From Clostridia bacterium (GTDB lineage: Bacteria; Bacillota; Clostridia; Oscillospirales; Acutalibacteraceae), in the NCBI GenBank assembly GCA_017434855.1, contig JAFRUA010000020.1, forward strand, positions 1 to 63,157: a stretch of 63,157 bases of DNA, read 5' to 3'. The notes beneath the pieces are model-generated. The model saw only the letters and a list, made by a program, of their open reading frames with translations, did not search any database and was not told the DNA's origin. Shown piece by piece: positions 18,015 to 26,538 of this stretch. Made by a program: the position numbers and the translations under genes. Each line of letters begins with the position of its first letter. Within the stretch, counting starts at the first letter, position 1.

Positions 18015-20327
18015 TCACAAGCGCAGCGAACCGATAAAATACGCAATCAGGCTCCATGCCAGCTGCAAAAAGACCACCGTCACCGGCATGAAAAAGGGCG
18101 TGAGCTTCATCACGATGCAAAGCACCATCACCAGCAGGCAAAGCGCCAGCCCCGTGATGTGCAGAATGCCCGCCAGCTTTTCCGCTTCAAACAGGCCGTG
18201 GGCCGCGTGGACCAGCCGCAGCACGCCGTTTTGCTCCTTGGCGCACAGCAGCGCGGCGGTGCGCGGTTCAGCCGAGGCACGGTGCGCCTGAATGATGCCG
18301 ACGCTTTTGGAATTCATGATCTTGATCGCCGCCACATCCAGCGCCAGCGTTTTGGCCGCGGACTCTTCCGTCAGGCACGGGTCGCCGGAATTGAGCATCA
18401 GCACCAGCCCCGCTTTGTTGAACAGCCGAACCAGGCCGCGCACCTCTTTGCGTACATGATACTGCACCATAAAGGTCGCCGCCACCAGACCCTCCACCGC
18501 CACATACAGCACGTCGCGGTCTTTGGCATAGGCCCGTTCCTCCTCTGCGGTGGGTGCGGGGATGCTGTGCTGCACCAGCATGTCGCGGTTGCCGACCAGA
18601 ATGCGCCGCCCCGCGACCCAGCAGGAATATCCCAGCCGGTCCTCATACTGCAGATCCTCCGCCTCCGGCACCGCCACGTTGGCGTCCGCCAGAAAAGCGT
18701 CAAACTCGCCGCAGATCAGGCTGCGGGTGCCGTGCAGCGTTGCCGCGGCATACAGCGCCGCGTCCTGGGTGCTCATGCGCCCGTTCGGCACCGTTTTGAA
18801 CCGGGTGACCCGGGCGGTAAAGATGTCGTCGCTGTCCAGGATCACGGCGTCTGCTGCGCCCACCTGGGATGCCGCCTGTGCGTTCGGCACGATCACGCTG
18901 ACCCCGGCCAGCCGGGCGTCGCTGCGCATCTTGAGCAGCACAGAGATTGCGTCGCAGCAATACGGCGAAAGCAGGAACGCCCCGCTCACCAGCGTGGGCA
19001 GGAAAAAGCCCGCGCCCTTTTGCAGCACCGCGTTGACAACGGCAAAGACAAACGCCGCCCCGGCCGCCGCCAGGCTGCCCCAGCGCAGCAGCGGCGCGTG
19101 GGAATCGTCCTGCGCCAGCAATGCGTCATACTCCTCCGGCAGCGCAGCGTCTGCGGTATACAGAATGTTGGGGTTCATTTTTTTGGTGATCCCGTGGCCG
19201 ATCACGTCGGCGTCGGGCCCCTGCTCCACCGCCAGCAAGCCCTGCAGTTGCTTGACGCGCGTCATGGCCGACAGGTCGTTGCGCAGAGCCACCGCCTGCA
19301 CAAACTGGGTCGCGTCCAGCAAAAAGAAGGCAAACACGGCGCACGGCACAAAGCTGACGATCTCGGCGCCCTGCAGCGGCAGCACCAGCGAAACCAGCGC
19401 GTGCAGCGCCGCCAGCATTCCCAGCAGCAGCGTCAGCGCCCGCGTTGTCAGGAACCGTTCGCGCAGATGCGCCAGCGCGGCCTTGATCGCATCGGCGGCA
19501 AAGAACGCGCTGCCCGCCAGGATCAGCAGATTCAGCACCGTATAGCCCCGCGCGCCGTAACCGTACAGCAGCGACAGCCGCCCGTGGTCCACATAGACCG
19601 GGATCATCAGCGACAGCAGCATCGCGCCCGCAAACAGCGCCAGTTGGGCGCCGGCGTTCCGCCGGGCCACGGCCGTGCGTTCCGACAGATTCTCCCGCGT
19701 GGTCTTGACGTCCAGCAGCGCGGCCCGCTTTTGCTCCGAGCGCTCTTTCAGCTCCCGCCGCGGGCGAGACAATCGCTTGGCAAACGCCGACTTGTGGTCG
19801 TTTTCATCCTTGTCGGCCCGGGCCACGGCGTCAAAGACCGCCTCGCCCTCTTTCAGCTCCAGCGAATCAAACACGCTGGTTGCGCCCGTGCCGGTGGCGT
19901 CTTTTTCAAGGATCGCGTTATCCTCTTCGTCCGAAGAAAACACACGAAAGCTTTCCACCAGATTTTTACGCTTGTGCTTCAGGTGCGCTTCCACCACAGC
20001 CTCGTCCATCCGGACCGGCGCGTCGGCGTCCTCATACCCTTCCAGCAGCAGTTGCCCGTCGTCGGGCGCATACTTTGGCGGCGCGGGGGCCTTCGGCGGT
20101 TTCAGATCAAAGTGTTTGGTATCGCCGGTCGCCTTGGCTCCGGACGACACGGGGGTAAAGTTTTTGGTCTGTGCCTGCTGCGGTTCCGGCTCGATTCCTG
20201 CTGCGGCGCCGTGTCTGCCCAGCGGTGCAAGCCCCGCCGAACGCAGCAGTGCGTCGATATCGTCCAGCGTATTGACGGCGCCGGGCGGCCCGCCGGTTTG
20301 CGGCGCCGGCGATTGATAATCATCCAT
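18015..20327 (-). CDS. Membrane protein with degenerate P-type ATPase core
   Basis: This 770-residue protein has a long acidic, Pro-rich cytoplasmic head (about 1-225), four hydrophobic helices (about 240-375), two more before residue 480, then a soluble region and two C-terminal helices. The soluble part follows P-type ATPases: VILDSDDIFT (about 495) stands where D-K-T-G-T-L-T is expected, GYSCWVAGRRILVGNRDML matches the nucleotide-domain GxG...VGN region, and LVLMLNSGDPCLTEESAAK (about 646) matches the T-G-D segment. The Lys, Thr and Gly of the phosphorylation loop and the GDGxND motif are gone, so ion pumping is unlikely. It starts inside the end of rlmB (8-base overlap). Function unknown. 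Confidence 0.75.
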   Translation of the reverse strand: MDDYQSPAPQTGGPPGAVNTLDDIDALLRSAGLAPLGRHGAAAGIEPEPQQAQTKNFTPVSSGAKATGDTKHFDLKPPKAPAPPKYAPDDGQLLLEGYEDADAPVRMDEAVVEAHLKHKRKNLVESFRVFSSDEEDNAILEKDATGTGATSVFDSLELKEGEAVFDAVARADKDENDHKSAFAKRLSRPRRELKERSEQKRAALLDVKTTRENLSERTAVARRNAGAQLALFAGAMLLSLMIPVYVDHGRLSLLYGYGARGYTVLNLLILAGSAFFAADAIKAALAHLRERFLTTRALTLLLGMLAALHALVSLVLPLQGAEIVSFVPCAVFAFFLLDATQFVQAVALRNDLSAMTRVKQLQGLLAVEQGPDADVIGHGITKKMNPNILYTADAALPEEYDALLAQDDSHAPLLRWGSLAAAGAAFVFAVVNAVLQKGAGFFLPTLVSGAFLLSPYCCDAISVLLKMRSDARLAGVSVIVPNAQAASQVGAADAVILDSDDIFTARVTRFKTVPNGRMSTQDAALYAAATLHGTRSLICGEFDAFLADANVAVPEAEDLQYEDRLGYSCWVAGRRILVGNRDMLVQHSIPAPTAEEERAYAKDRDVLYVAVEGLVAATFMVQYHVRKEVRGLVRLFNKAGLVLMLNSGDPCLTEESAAKTLALDVAAIKIMNSKSVGIIQAHRASAEPRTAALLCAKEQNGVLRLVHAAHGLFEAEKLAGILHITGLALCLLVMVLCIVMKLTPFFMPVTVVFLQLAWSLIAYFIGSLRL

Positions 20328-21102
20328 GGTTTGTTCCTTCCTTTTCTCCACGCTGCCGCGCGACCTCATACATGAGGATGCCGGCGGCAACCGATGCATT
20401 CAGTGAATTGATCTTTCCCTTCATCGGCAGCGAAACCACAAAATCGCTCTTTTCGCGCATCAGGCGGCTGACGCCGCTGCCTTCCGCGCCGATGATCAGC
20501 CCCACGCCGCCGGAAAAATCCGTCCGGCACCAGGGCGCGCCGTCCATATCGGCGCAATAGAGCCAGACGCCCCGCGCCTTCAGCGCGTCCGCCGCGGCCG
20601 CCAGGTTGCTGACCCGCACCACGGGCAGATATTCCAGCGCGCCGGCTGCGGTTTTGGACACCGCCCAGGTCAGGCTGACGCCGTGCCGCTTGGGAATCAC
20701 GACGCCGTGGGCGCCGGCTGCCTCCGCCGTGCGGATGATGGCGCCGAGGTTGTGCGGGTCCTCGATATTGTCGCACAGGATCAGGAACGGCGCTTCCCCG
20801 CGGTCGTCCGCCAGGGCAAACACATCGTCCAGCGACGCATAGGCATGCGCTGCGGCATAGGCCGCCACACCCTGATGGTTGCCGCCGCCGCAAAGGAAAT
20901 CCAGCTTGCGCTTGTCCACTTCCTTCACGACGATCCCCCGGTCGCGGCACGTTGCAATGATGCGCCCGACAGACCCGACGCGCTCCCCTTTTGCCACAAG
21001 CAGGGCGTTCAGCTCCCGTTCGCTTTTGAGCGCCTCCAGCACGGCGTTGCGCCCGATGATCAGCTCTGTATGATCCGCCGCAGCGGTCGTTTCGTTTTTC
21101 AT
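20320..21102 (-). CDS. rlmB: 23S rRNA 2'-O-methyltransferase, TrmH/SpoU family
   Basis: This 260-residue enzyme has an N-terminal substrate-binding domain (LIIGRNAVLEALKS) and the SpoU knot: NIEDPHNLGAIIRTAEAAGA (motif 1), LIIGAEGSGVSRLMRE (motif 2) and SLNASVAAGILMYE (motif 3). RlmB methylates the ribose of G2251 in the 23S P loop; related proteins act on other sites, so the exact nucleotide is inferred. The ATG at 21102 follows CGGAGG; the longer frame upstream has no ribosome site. Its last bases overlap the start of the P-type-ATPase-like gene, suggesting translational coupling. Confidence 0.88.
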   Translation of the reverse strand: MKNETTAAADHTELIIGRNAVLEALKSERELNALLVAKGERVGSVGRIIATCRDRGIVVKEVDKRKLDFLCGGGNHQGVAAYAAAHAYASLDDVFALADDRGEAPFLILCDNIEDPHNLGAIIRTAEAAGAHGVVIPKRHGVSLTWAVSKTAAGALEYLPVVRVSNLAAAADALKARGVWLYCADMDGAPWCRTDFSGGVGLIIGAEGSGVSRLMREKSDFVVSLPMKGKINSLNASVAAGILMYEVARQRGEKEGTNHG

Positions 21103-21236
21103 GCGGTCCTCCGGGATTTGCAGATAGATTTGCTTATAATTATTGTTTATTTTATCACAGTCCCCGGTTCTTATTTTTCTTTTTTGGAAGTTTGGTGAAT
21201 TATGTCTTTTTGTCATGAAATATTTTCAAAAGGGAC

Positions 21237-21265
21237 TTGAAACTTTTTCAGTTTCTTCATATAAT
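21237..21265 (+). promoter_or_regulatory. Promoter of the glmU-like/pth operon
   Basis: -35 TTGAAA (21237-21242), 17-base spacer, -10 TATAAT (21260-21265). Its position excludes any start codon before about 21272 for the following gene and so fixes the TTG at 21300 as start. Confidence 0.85.
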
Positions 21266-21299
21266 GGGCATGGAATCCACAAGAAAAGAGGTCTTTTCA

Positions 21300-22004
21300 T
21301 TGCATAAGGAAGCATTGGCAGAGCTGCAGGCCTGCACACCCGACGAACGCGCGCGCCGCGCCGCCGCATGGCAGGGGGCCGGCGTCATCCTCCCCTTTCC
21401 GGATTCGGTCTTTTTGGGCAAGCAGATCACGCTGGCGCCCGGGTGCGTCATCCTTGGCGGCTGCATCCTGACGGGGAACACAAGCATCGCGGCCGGCTGC
21501 GTCATCGGGCCAAACACCGTGCTGCACAACGTCACCGTCGGCGAGGGCACGGAACTGAACAACGTCGTCGGCGCCGACAGCACCGTGGGCAACGGCTGCG
21601 CCATCGGGCCGTTCGTCCAGATCCGCCCGAACTGCCGCATCGGCGACAAGGTCCATCTGGGCAACTTTGTCGAGGTCAAAAACTCCACGATCGACCAGAG
21701 CACGAAAGTCTCGCACCTGACCTATGTGGGCGACAGCGACGTCGGCCGCGACTGCAACTTCGGCTGCGGCACCGTCACGGTGAACTATACCGGGAAGGCA
21801 AAGTTCCGCACCACCATCGGCGACCACGTCTTCATCGGCTGCAACACCAATCTGATTGCGCCCGTCACGCTCGGCGACTTTGCCTACACCGCCGCCGGCT
21901 CCACCATCACCGAAGATATCCCGGCCAACGCGCTCGGCATCGCCCGCGCCCGTCAGGTCAACAAGGACGACTGGGTCCTGAAAAAAAAGCCGTATAAGGA
22001 ATGA
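21300..22004 (+). CDS. GlmU-like acetyltransferase (left-handed beta-helix only)
   Basis: This 234-residue protein matches only the C-terminal half of GlmU. Hexapeptide repeats run from about residue 40 to 210. The catalytic residues of the glucosamine-1-phosphate acetyltransferase are kept: His139 in [11 protein letters not shown], Asn162-Tyr163 and Lys168 in NYTGKAKF. The N-terminal uridylyltransferase domain is absent, so it may acetylate GlcN-1-P while another protein makes the UDP-sugar. The TTG at 21300 lies seven bases after AAAAGAGGT; earlier ATGs lie within or before the promoter. It precedes pth by six bases; a glmU-prs-pth order is common in Firmicutes, which supports the identity. 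Confidence 0.82.
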   Translation: MHKEALAELQACTPDERARRAAAWQGAGVILPFPDSVFLGKQITLAPGCVILGGCILTGNTSIAAGCVIGPNTVLHNVTVGEGTELNNVVGADSTVGNGCAIGPFVQIRPNCRIGDKVHLGNFVEVKNSTIDQSTKVSHLTYVGDSDVGRDCNFGCGTVTVNYTGKAKFRTTIGDHVFIGCNTNLIAPVTLGDFAYTAAGSTITEDIPANALGIARARQVNKDDWVLKKKPYKE

Positions 22005-22010
22005 ACGCCC

Positions 22011-22613
22011 ATGCTGTTGAAATTTCCCCGCGCCGCGTCGTCGGCCTTTGACACCCTGATCGTCGGGCTGGGCAACCCCGGCGCAAAGTATGAATTCACC
22101 CGCCACAACGCAGGCTTTCTGTGCCTGGATTATTTTGCCGAAGCCGAGCGCCTCCGCGTCAACCGGCTCAAGTTCCATGCCCTGACCGGCGAAGCGCGGC
22201 TGGGCAACCACCGCTGCCTGCTGATGAAGCCGCAGACGTATATGAACCTCAGCGGCGACGCCGTGGGCGAGGCTGCCCGCTTTTACAAGATTCCGCCGGA
22301 GCGCGTCATCGTGTTGTTTGACGACATCAGCCTGGACGTCGGGCGCATGCGCATCCGCCGCAAGGGGTCTGACGGCGGCCACAACGGCATCAAAAGCATC
22401 ATCGCCGCGCTCGGTTCGGCCGACTTTCCGCGCATCAAGATCGGCGTGGGCGCAAAGCCGCACCCGGACTATGACCTGGCGGACTGGGTGCTGACCCCGT
22501 TTGACAAGGATCAGCTCAAAACGCTGCGCACGGTGGCAGAGCATTGCTGCGACGCGCTGCGCCTGATGGTCGCCGGCAACATCGACGAGGCCATGAGCCG
22601 CTGCAATTCATAA
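22011..22613 (+). CDS. pth: Peptidyl-tRNA hydrolase
   Basis: This 200-residue enzyme releases peptides from peptidyl-tRNA that has dropped off ribosomes. LIVGLGNPGAKYEFTRHNAGF contains the catalytic His in RHN (split here as LIVGLGNPGAKYEF and TRHNAGF), KPQTYMNLSG the substrate loop, and GGHNGIKSI the second conserved patch. The frame starts at ATG 22011 six bases after the GlmU-like stop; no strong ribosome site is present, fitting coupled translation. Length and motifs are complete. Confidence 0.95.
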   Translation: MLLKFPRAASSAFDTLIVGLGNPGAKYEFTRHNAGFLCLDYFAEAERLRVNRLKFHALTGEARLGNHRCLLMKPQTYMNLSGDAVGEAARFYKIPPERVIVLFDDISLDVGRMRIRRKGSDGGHNGIKSIIAALGSADFPRIKIGVGAKPHPDYDLADWVLTPFDKDQLKTLRTVAEHCCDALRLMVAGNIDEAMSRCNS

Positions 22614-22671
22614 GAAAAGCGCCCATTTGGCCGACAAATGTTGGAGAACGCCGCATTGTGCCGCGCAATGC

Positions 22672-22700
22672 TTGAAAAAAGAAAAAAACTGTGTTAAAAT
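22672..22700 (+). promoter_or_regulatory. Promoter of the GH3-family gene
   Basis: -35 TTGAAA (22672-22677), 17-base A-rich spacer, -10 TAAAAT (22695-22700), 65 bases before the start codon. Confidence 0.7.
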
Positions 22701-22764
22701 AAAATGATTCCGTTCCCTTGCTTTGCAAAGGCGGCGACCCAGAAAACAGGAGGATGTATCCGGT

Positions 22765-24558
22765 ATGGCATTTTCAGATTTCGGTATTTTTCTCGGCGAC
22801 GTTTCGTTGTTTGAGATCAACCACTTCACCAAGGACCCCAAAAAGACGCAGCAGTCCACGCTGAAAAAGATCTTGTTCATGAACAAGAACTGCGAGTACG
22901 GCCGGCGCTACAACTTTGCCGACATTCACTCGATCGAAGATTATCAGCGCATGGTGCCGCTGTCGACCTATGAGGATTACGCGCCCTATGTGGACCGCAT
23001 GATCCGGCACAAAGAAAAGAACCTGATGTTCACCGGGCTGAACATCCGCTACTGCTCCTCCTCCGGTTCCGTCGGCAAGCCGAAGATTTTGCCGAAATCG
23101 GCCAACGACCTGTGGAAGATGCAGTGCATCGGCTTTTCGGTGTCGGTCGCCACGGCGGCCCACTGGCTCAAAAAGCACAAGAACATCAAGCTGCCGCCGC
23201 AGATGGGGCCGCTGGTGCTCATCCTCACCGGCCACCGGCTGGAGGACGGCAAAAAGTGCAACGGCGCGGGCCAGATCCCGCTGGACTATCTCAAGCACAT
23301 CACGCGCTTTTTCTGCACGTCGCCGGTCTCGCTGCTGCTGCCGGAGCATGAAGAGCTGATCGACACGTCCTATCTGCAGCTGCGCTTTGCGCTGGAAAAT
23401 GAAGACGTCAGCTATATCGGCTCCATGGTCGTCACGCTGCTCACCACGATGTTTGACTATCTGGAAGAGCACTGGCAGATGCTGTGCGACGACATCGAAA
23501 AAGGCATCATCAACCCCAGCGTCAAGATCACGCCGGAGCTGTATAAAAAGTATTCCAAAAAATTCAAGCCGAACCCCGCCCGGGCCACCGCGCTGCGCCG
23601 CGAATTTGAAAAGGGCTTTGACACCCCGATCGCGCCGCGCATCTGGCCGAAACTGACCTGGGGATACAGCATGATGGGCTCCAACCTTTCCGTCTATATC
23701 GACAAACTGCGCAAGGCCGTGGGCGACCTGCCGCTGCACAACATGGGCTATGCCGCCGCCGAGGGCTACTTTGCCACGCCGACGGAGCTGAATGTCTCTG
23801 ACGCCGTGCTGCTGCCGCACTGTTTGTTCTTTGAGTTTTTGCCGGTCAACGCCGGGGACGAATGCGCCGATGAGAACGCCACGCCGCTGCTGCTGCACCA
23901 GCTGGAGGTCGGCAAGGATTATGAGCTGATCGTGTCCAACTATTCCGGGCTGTACCGGTACCGCACGTTCGACGTCTTCCGCGTCACGCGCATGTATAAC
24001 AACACGCCGTGCGTCGAGCTGCTCTATCGCCAGAACCTGAGCATGAACGTCGCCAACGAAAAAACCACCACCCAGATGGTGGACCACGTTGCAAAGCAGG
24101 TGGAAAAACGCATGGGCGTTGAGTTTGTCGGTCACAGCTACTTCCCCGACTTTTCCACGAAGCCGCCGCATTACACGCTGCTGGCCGAGCTGAAGGGCGC
24201 GCCCGAAATCGACGAAGCGACCCGTCAGCAGTTCATCGAGGTGCTGGACGACGAGCTGTGCAAGGTCAACGAAAAGTATGACAAGTACCGCCGCTGGGGC
24301 ATGCTCTCCCGCCCGGAGATGCTCTTCCTGAACGAAAAGACCTATTGGGACTATCGTGAATCCCTGCGCACGCGGGGCGTCGTCCTCAACCAGATCAAGC
24401 CCGTCACCGTCATCAACACCAAGGAACGCGAGCGCTTCTTCTTTGAGCACGTCGCGACCAAAGCCGACGTCGTCGATTTCGTACTGAACGGCGGCGAAGC
24501 CAAAACGGTGGAAGAAAGCAAGCCGGCGGAAGACGCCGCACCAACCGAAGAAGAATAA
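22765..24558 (+). CDS. GH3 auxin-responsive-promoter family acyl-adenylating enzyme
   Basis: This 597-residue protein belongs to the GH3 superfamily, an adenylate-forming enzyme group named from plant auxin-amino-acid synthetases. The ATP loop YCSSSGSVGKPKILP lies near residue 92; GYAAAEGYFA and YSGLYRYRTFDVFRV match the acyl- and adenylate-binding motifs further on. It probably activates a carboxylic acid as acyl-AMP and passes it to an amine or thiol; bacterial substrates are largely unknown. The ATG at 22765 follows AGGAGG by 11 bases. It has its own promoter and terminator, so it is monocistronic. The acidic Glu/Ala tail is unlikely to be structured. Confidence 0.85.
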   Translation: MAFSDFGIFLGDVSLFEINHFTKDPKKTQQSTLKKILFMNKNCEYGRRYNFADIHSIEDYQRMVPLSTYEDYAPYVDRMIRHKEKNLMFTGLNIRYCSSSGSVGKPKILPKSANDLWKMQCIGFSVSVATAAHWLKKHKNIKLPPQMGPLVLILTGHRLEDGKKCNGAGQIPLDYLKHITRFFCTSPVSLLLPEHEELIDTSYLQLRFALENEDVSYIGSMVVTLLTTMFDYLEEHWQMLCDDIEKGIINPSVKITPELYKKYSKKFKPNPARATALRREFEKGFDTPIAPRIWPKLTWGYSMMGSNLSVYIDKLRKAVGDLPLHNMGYAAAEGYFATPTELNVSDAVLLPHCLFFEFLPVNAGDECADENATPLLLHQLEVGKDYELIVSNYSGLYRYRTFDVFRVTRMYNNTPCVELLYRQNLSMNVANEKTTTQMVDHVAKQVEKRMGVEFVGHSYFPDFSTKPPHYTLLAELKGAPEIDEATRQQFIEVLDDELCKVNEKYDKYRRWGMLSRPEMLFLNEKTYWDYRESLRTRGVVLNQIKPVTVINTKERERFFFEHVATKADVVDFVLNGGEAKTVEESKPAEDAAPTEEE

Positions 24559-24576
24559 GAACATCACAAAAAATCA

Positions 24577-24605
24577 CCCCGCCGAAGCGTCACACCTCGG
24601 CGGGG
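24577..24605. terminator. Terminator of the GH3-family gene
   Basis: A perfect nine-base stem CCCCGCCGA/TCGGCGGGG with an 11-base loop is followed by ATTTGTT and preceded by AAAAAAT, so it can act in both directions. Closely similar stem-loops occur at 26495 and 28844. Confidence 0.8.
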
Positions 24606-24740
24606 ATTTGTTCACTTCAATCGTGTTTGAAGCGCCCGGGCCTCAGAACAGCCGGCGCAAGCAGCGCAGGCGCGTGCGCGCAGGGATCGCGTCCGCCTCG
24701 GTGCGCAGGTCCTCCCGCAGGGCTGCGGACCGCGAACCGC

Positions 24741-25433
24741 TCAATAGTGGATTCTGCCGCAGGAACAGGTTCTGTGCCCTTTGATTTTGAACAGCGCCCA
24801 GAGCGGCATCTGGATATGATTGAAGAAGATGTTTTTGAAGAACCAGACAAAGCTGCTTTCACCGGCTTTGCGGCCATGGCAGGTGCAGGTGCAGGCGCGC
24901 TGCACGACGCGGTCCAGCGAAATGGTCACGAGACACCTGCTCCCCGAGCTTGTCACCGTCACGTTCTCTGCGGAGCCGTTGAACGTCACGGCCGGCGTTC
25001 CGTCAAAGACGTAACTGTAGGCGTCCGGTCGATTCGGAAAATCAATCACGATCTTGTACGGACGGTCGGGTTCGATGGCCGGGTCGCCAAAACTGCGTTT
25101 CCTCAACCCGCCCACATGCAGGCAGCCGTCCTCATCCACGGGCCAGCGATACTCCAATTCCGCCCGATAGATCATTTCCTCTCCGTCGTAAACCTCGACC
25201 TCGGGGAAATAGATTTCATCGAGATCGGCGTCAAACCGGATGCGCAGGAAATCGTAGAAATATGTGTTCCACACGATCGCGCTTTCGCGGTCCGGCATAT
25301 AGTACACGGGCTTTTCGGTGATCGCGACGGTGCGCACGCCGTAGTTCGTATCGGCACTCGCGGCAAGGCTCAGCACGCCGAACGCCAGCACCAGCGCCAG
25401 CAGGACGGATACCAGTCGTTTGGTCGTTTTCAT
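24741..25433 (-). CDS. Secreted protein with Cys-rich C-terminus
   Basis: This 230-residue protein has a signal peptide (residues 1-28, cleaved after ASA) and a beta-rich middle, then a hydrophobic, basic segment FVWFFKNIFFNHIQMPLWAL near the end that resembles the amphipathic tails of the neighbouring secreted proteins, and a Cys-rich finish (CTCTCHG and CSCGR). No family is recognised. The ATG at 25433 follows AAAGGAG. It lies 18 bases downstream of the next secreted-protein gene and is probably co-transcribed with it from the promoter at 26424. Surface location is inferred from the signal peptide. Confidence 0.75.
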   Translation of the reverse strand: MKTTKRLVSVLLALVLAFGVLSLAASADTNYGVRTVAITEKPVYYMPDRESAIVWNTYFYDFLRIRFDADLDEIYFPEVEVYDGEEMIYRAELEYRWPVDEDGCLHVGGLRKRSFGDPAIEPDRPYKIVIDFPNRPDAYSYVFDGTPAVTFNGSAENVTVTSSGSRCLVTISLDRVVQRACTCTCHGRKAGESSFVWFFKNIFFNHIQMPLWALFKIKGHRTCSCGRIHY

Positions 25434-25451
25434 AAGATACACTCCTTTGCG

Positions 25452-26315
25452 TTATCTTCTGATCAGTCTTTTGAAGAAATCGCCGAGGCGGCGAATAATA
25501 TCGCGGATCCGTTCCATCACGCGATCAAAGAAATTCTGACGCACGGTTTCCACGGGCTTTTCGGGAACGGGCGCTTTATACTGCTTGATGCCGCCCTTGG
25601 CCGCGTAATAGAACTCCACTTCCTCCGGGTTGTCGCTGTGCGGGTTCATGACGAGCGCTTTCCCGCTTTCTGAAACGATGCACTTGATCAGATAGACCGT
25701 TTTGCCGGGATAGACAAACAGCCCATAGGGGAACGCCAGCTCCGGGAACGCCGGAACGCCGCCGGATTCGCTCAGTTCGCCCAAAAGCTTGTCGCGGGCG
25801 TCCTCCGGCGTCAGGCATTCATATTCCACCATCGCGGCGATCATCGCCTCCACTGCAGCTTCGGCGTCCAGGTACCAGTCGCCGTCCTGCAGGTTGTCGG
25901 TCGTCAGCTTGACTTCCTGCCACTGTACGCCGACCTCGCGCACCGCGCCGTAGAAAAACGCATGGCAGCGTGCAAGGTCCGTCGGCTCGACATAATCGAT
26001 CACATTGCCTTCATATCCGACGTCCTCCGGAAGCTCATAACTTCCGCGCACCACATGGTTTTCACAGTCAACGTACCAGTTGCCCCGGCTCATGCGGTCG
26101 GCATAATCCACGCCCTCCACGGAAAAGCCGGTGTTCGCATTCGCAAATTCAGGGGTGAATTCCAGATAGACGTCGCCCGGCTGCAGACCGTCCGGCGAGG
26201 TGGGGATCGGCGTCCAGTTGAAATCCGGCGTATTCCACGCCAGCGCGACCGTGGCGCACGACAGCACAAAAATCAGTGCCAACAGGATGGATAAAAGTTT
26301 TTTGGTGTGTTTCAC
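25452..26315 (-). CDS. Secreted protein with GD-x-YLD modules and amphipathic tail
   Basis: This 287-residue protein has a signal peptide (to about residue 26), two copies of the module W-x-PIPTSPDGLQPGDVYLEF / W-x-E-x-x-TDNLQDGDWYLD that also occurs in the 714- and 697-residue neighbours, and a C-terminal cationic amphipathic helix FFDRVMERIRDIIRRLGDFF ending in KRLIRR. The start is GTG at 26315, seven bases after AAGGAGGG. The tail could bind membrane or cell-wall polymer, but no function is known. First gene of a two-gene unit. Confidence 0.75.
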   Translation of the reverse strand: MKHTKKLLSILLALIFVLSCATVALAWNTPDFNWTPIPTSPDGLQPGDVYLEFTPEFANANTGFSVEGVDYADRMSRGNWYVDCENHVVRGSYELPEDVGYEGNVIDYVEPTDLARCHAFFYGAVREVGVQWQEVKLTTDNLQDGDWYLDAEAAVEAMIAAMVEYECLTPEDARDKLLGELSESGGVPAFPELAFPYGLFVYPGKTVYLIKCIVSESGKALVMNPHSDNPEEVEFYYAAKGGIKQYKAPVPEKPVETVRQNFFDRVMERIRDIIRRLGDFFKRLIRR

Positions 26316-26423
26316 AGTGGTTCCCTCCTTTAGTTTTTGCGAATCACTGATTCGCTCGGATGCACAGATCCCGGCGGGTCAATCTTTACACATCGAGTGA
26401 TCAGCGATTGCTTGGGTACTTTT

Positions 26424-26452
26424 ATCATACAGGAAAACCGTGCCGTTGTCAA
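26424..26452 (-). promoter_or_regulatory. Promoter of the 25.4-26.3 kb secreted-protein genes
   Basis: Minus strand: -35 TTGACA (26447-26452), 17-base spacer, -10 TATGAT (26424-26429), about 109 bases before the GTG start. Confidence 0.75.
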
Positions 26453-26494
26453 TAAAAGCGGCACGGAATCTTTCTGCTTTCTCTTTTGGAAAAT

Positions 26495-26523
26495 CCCCGC
26501 CGCAGCGACGTGCCACGGCGGGG
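26495..26523 (-). terminator. Terminator of the 714-residue secreted-protein gene
   Basis: Perfect eight-base stem CCCCGCCG/CGGCGGGG with a 13-base loop; on the minus strand it is followed by ATTTTCC. It lies 16 bases after the stop. Confidence 0.75.
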
Positions 26524-26538
26524 TGATGTTTATAATGC

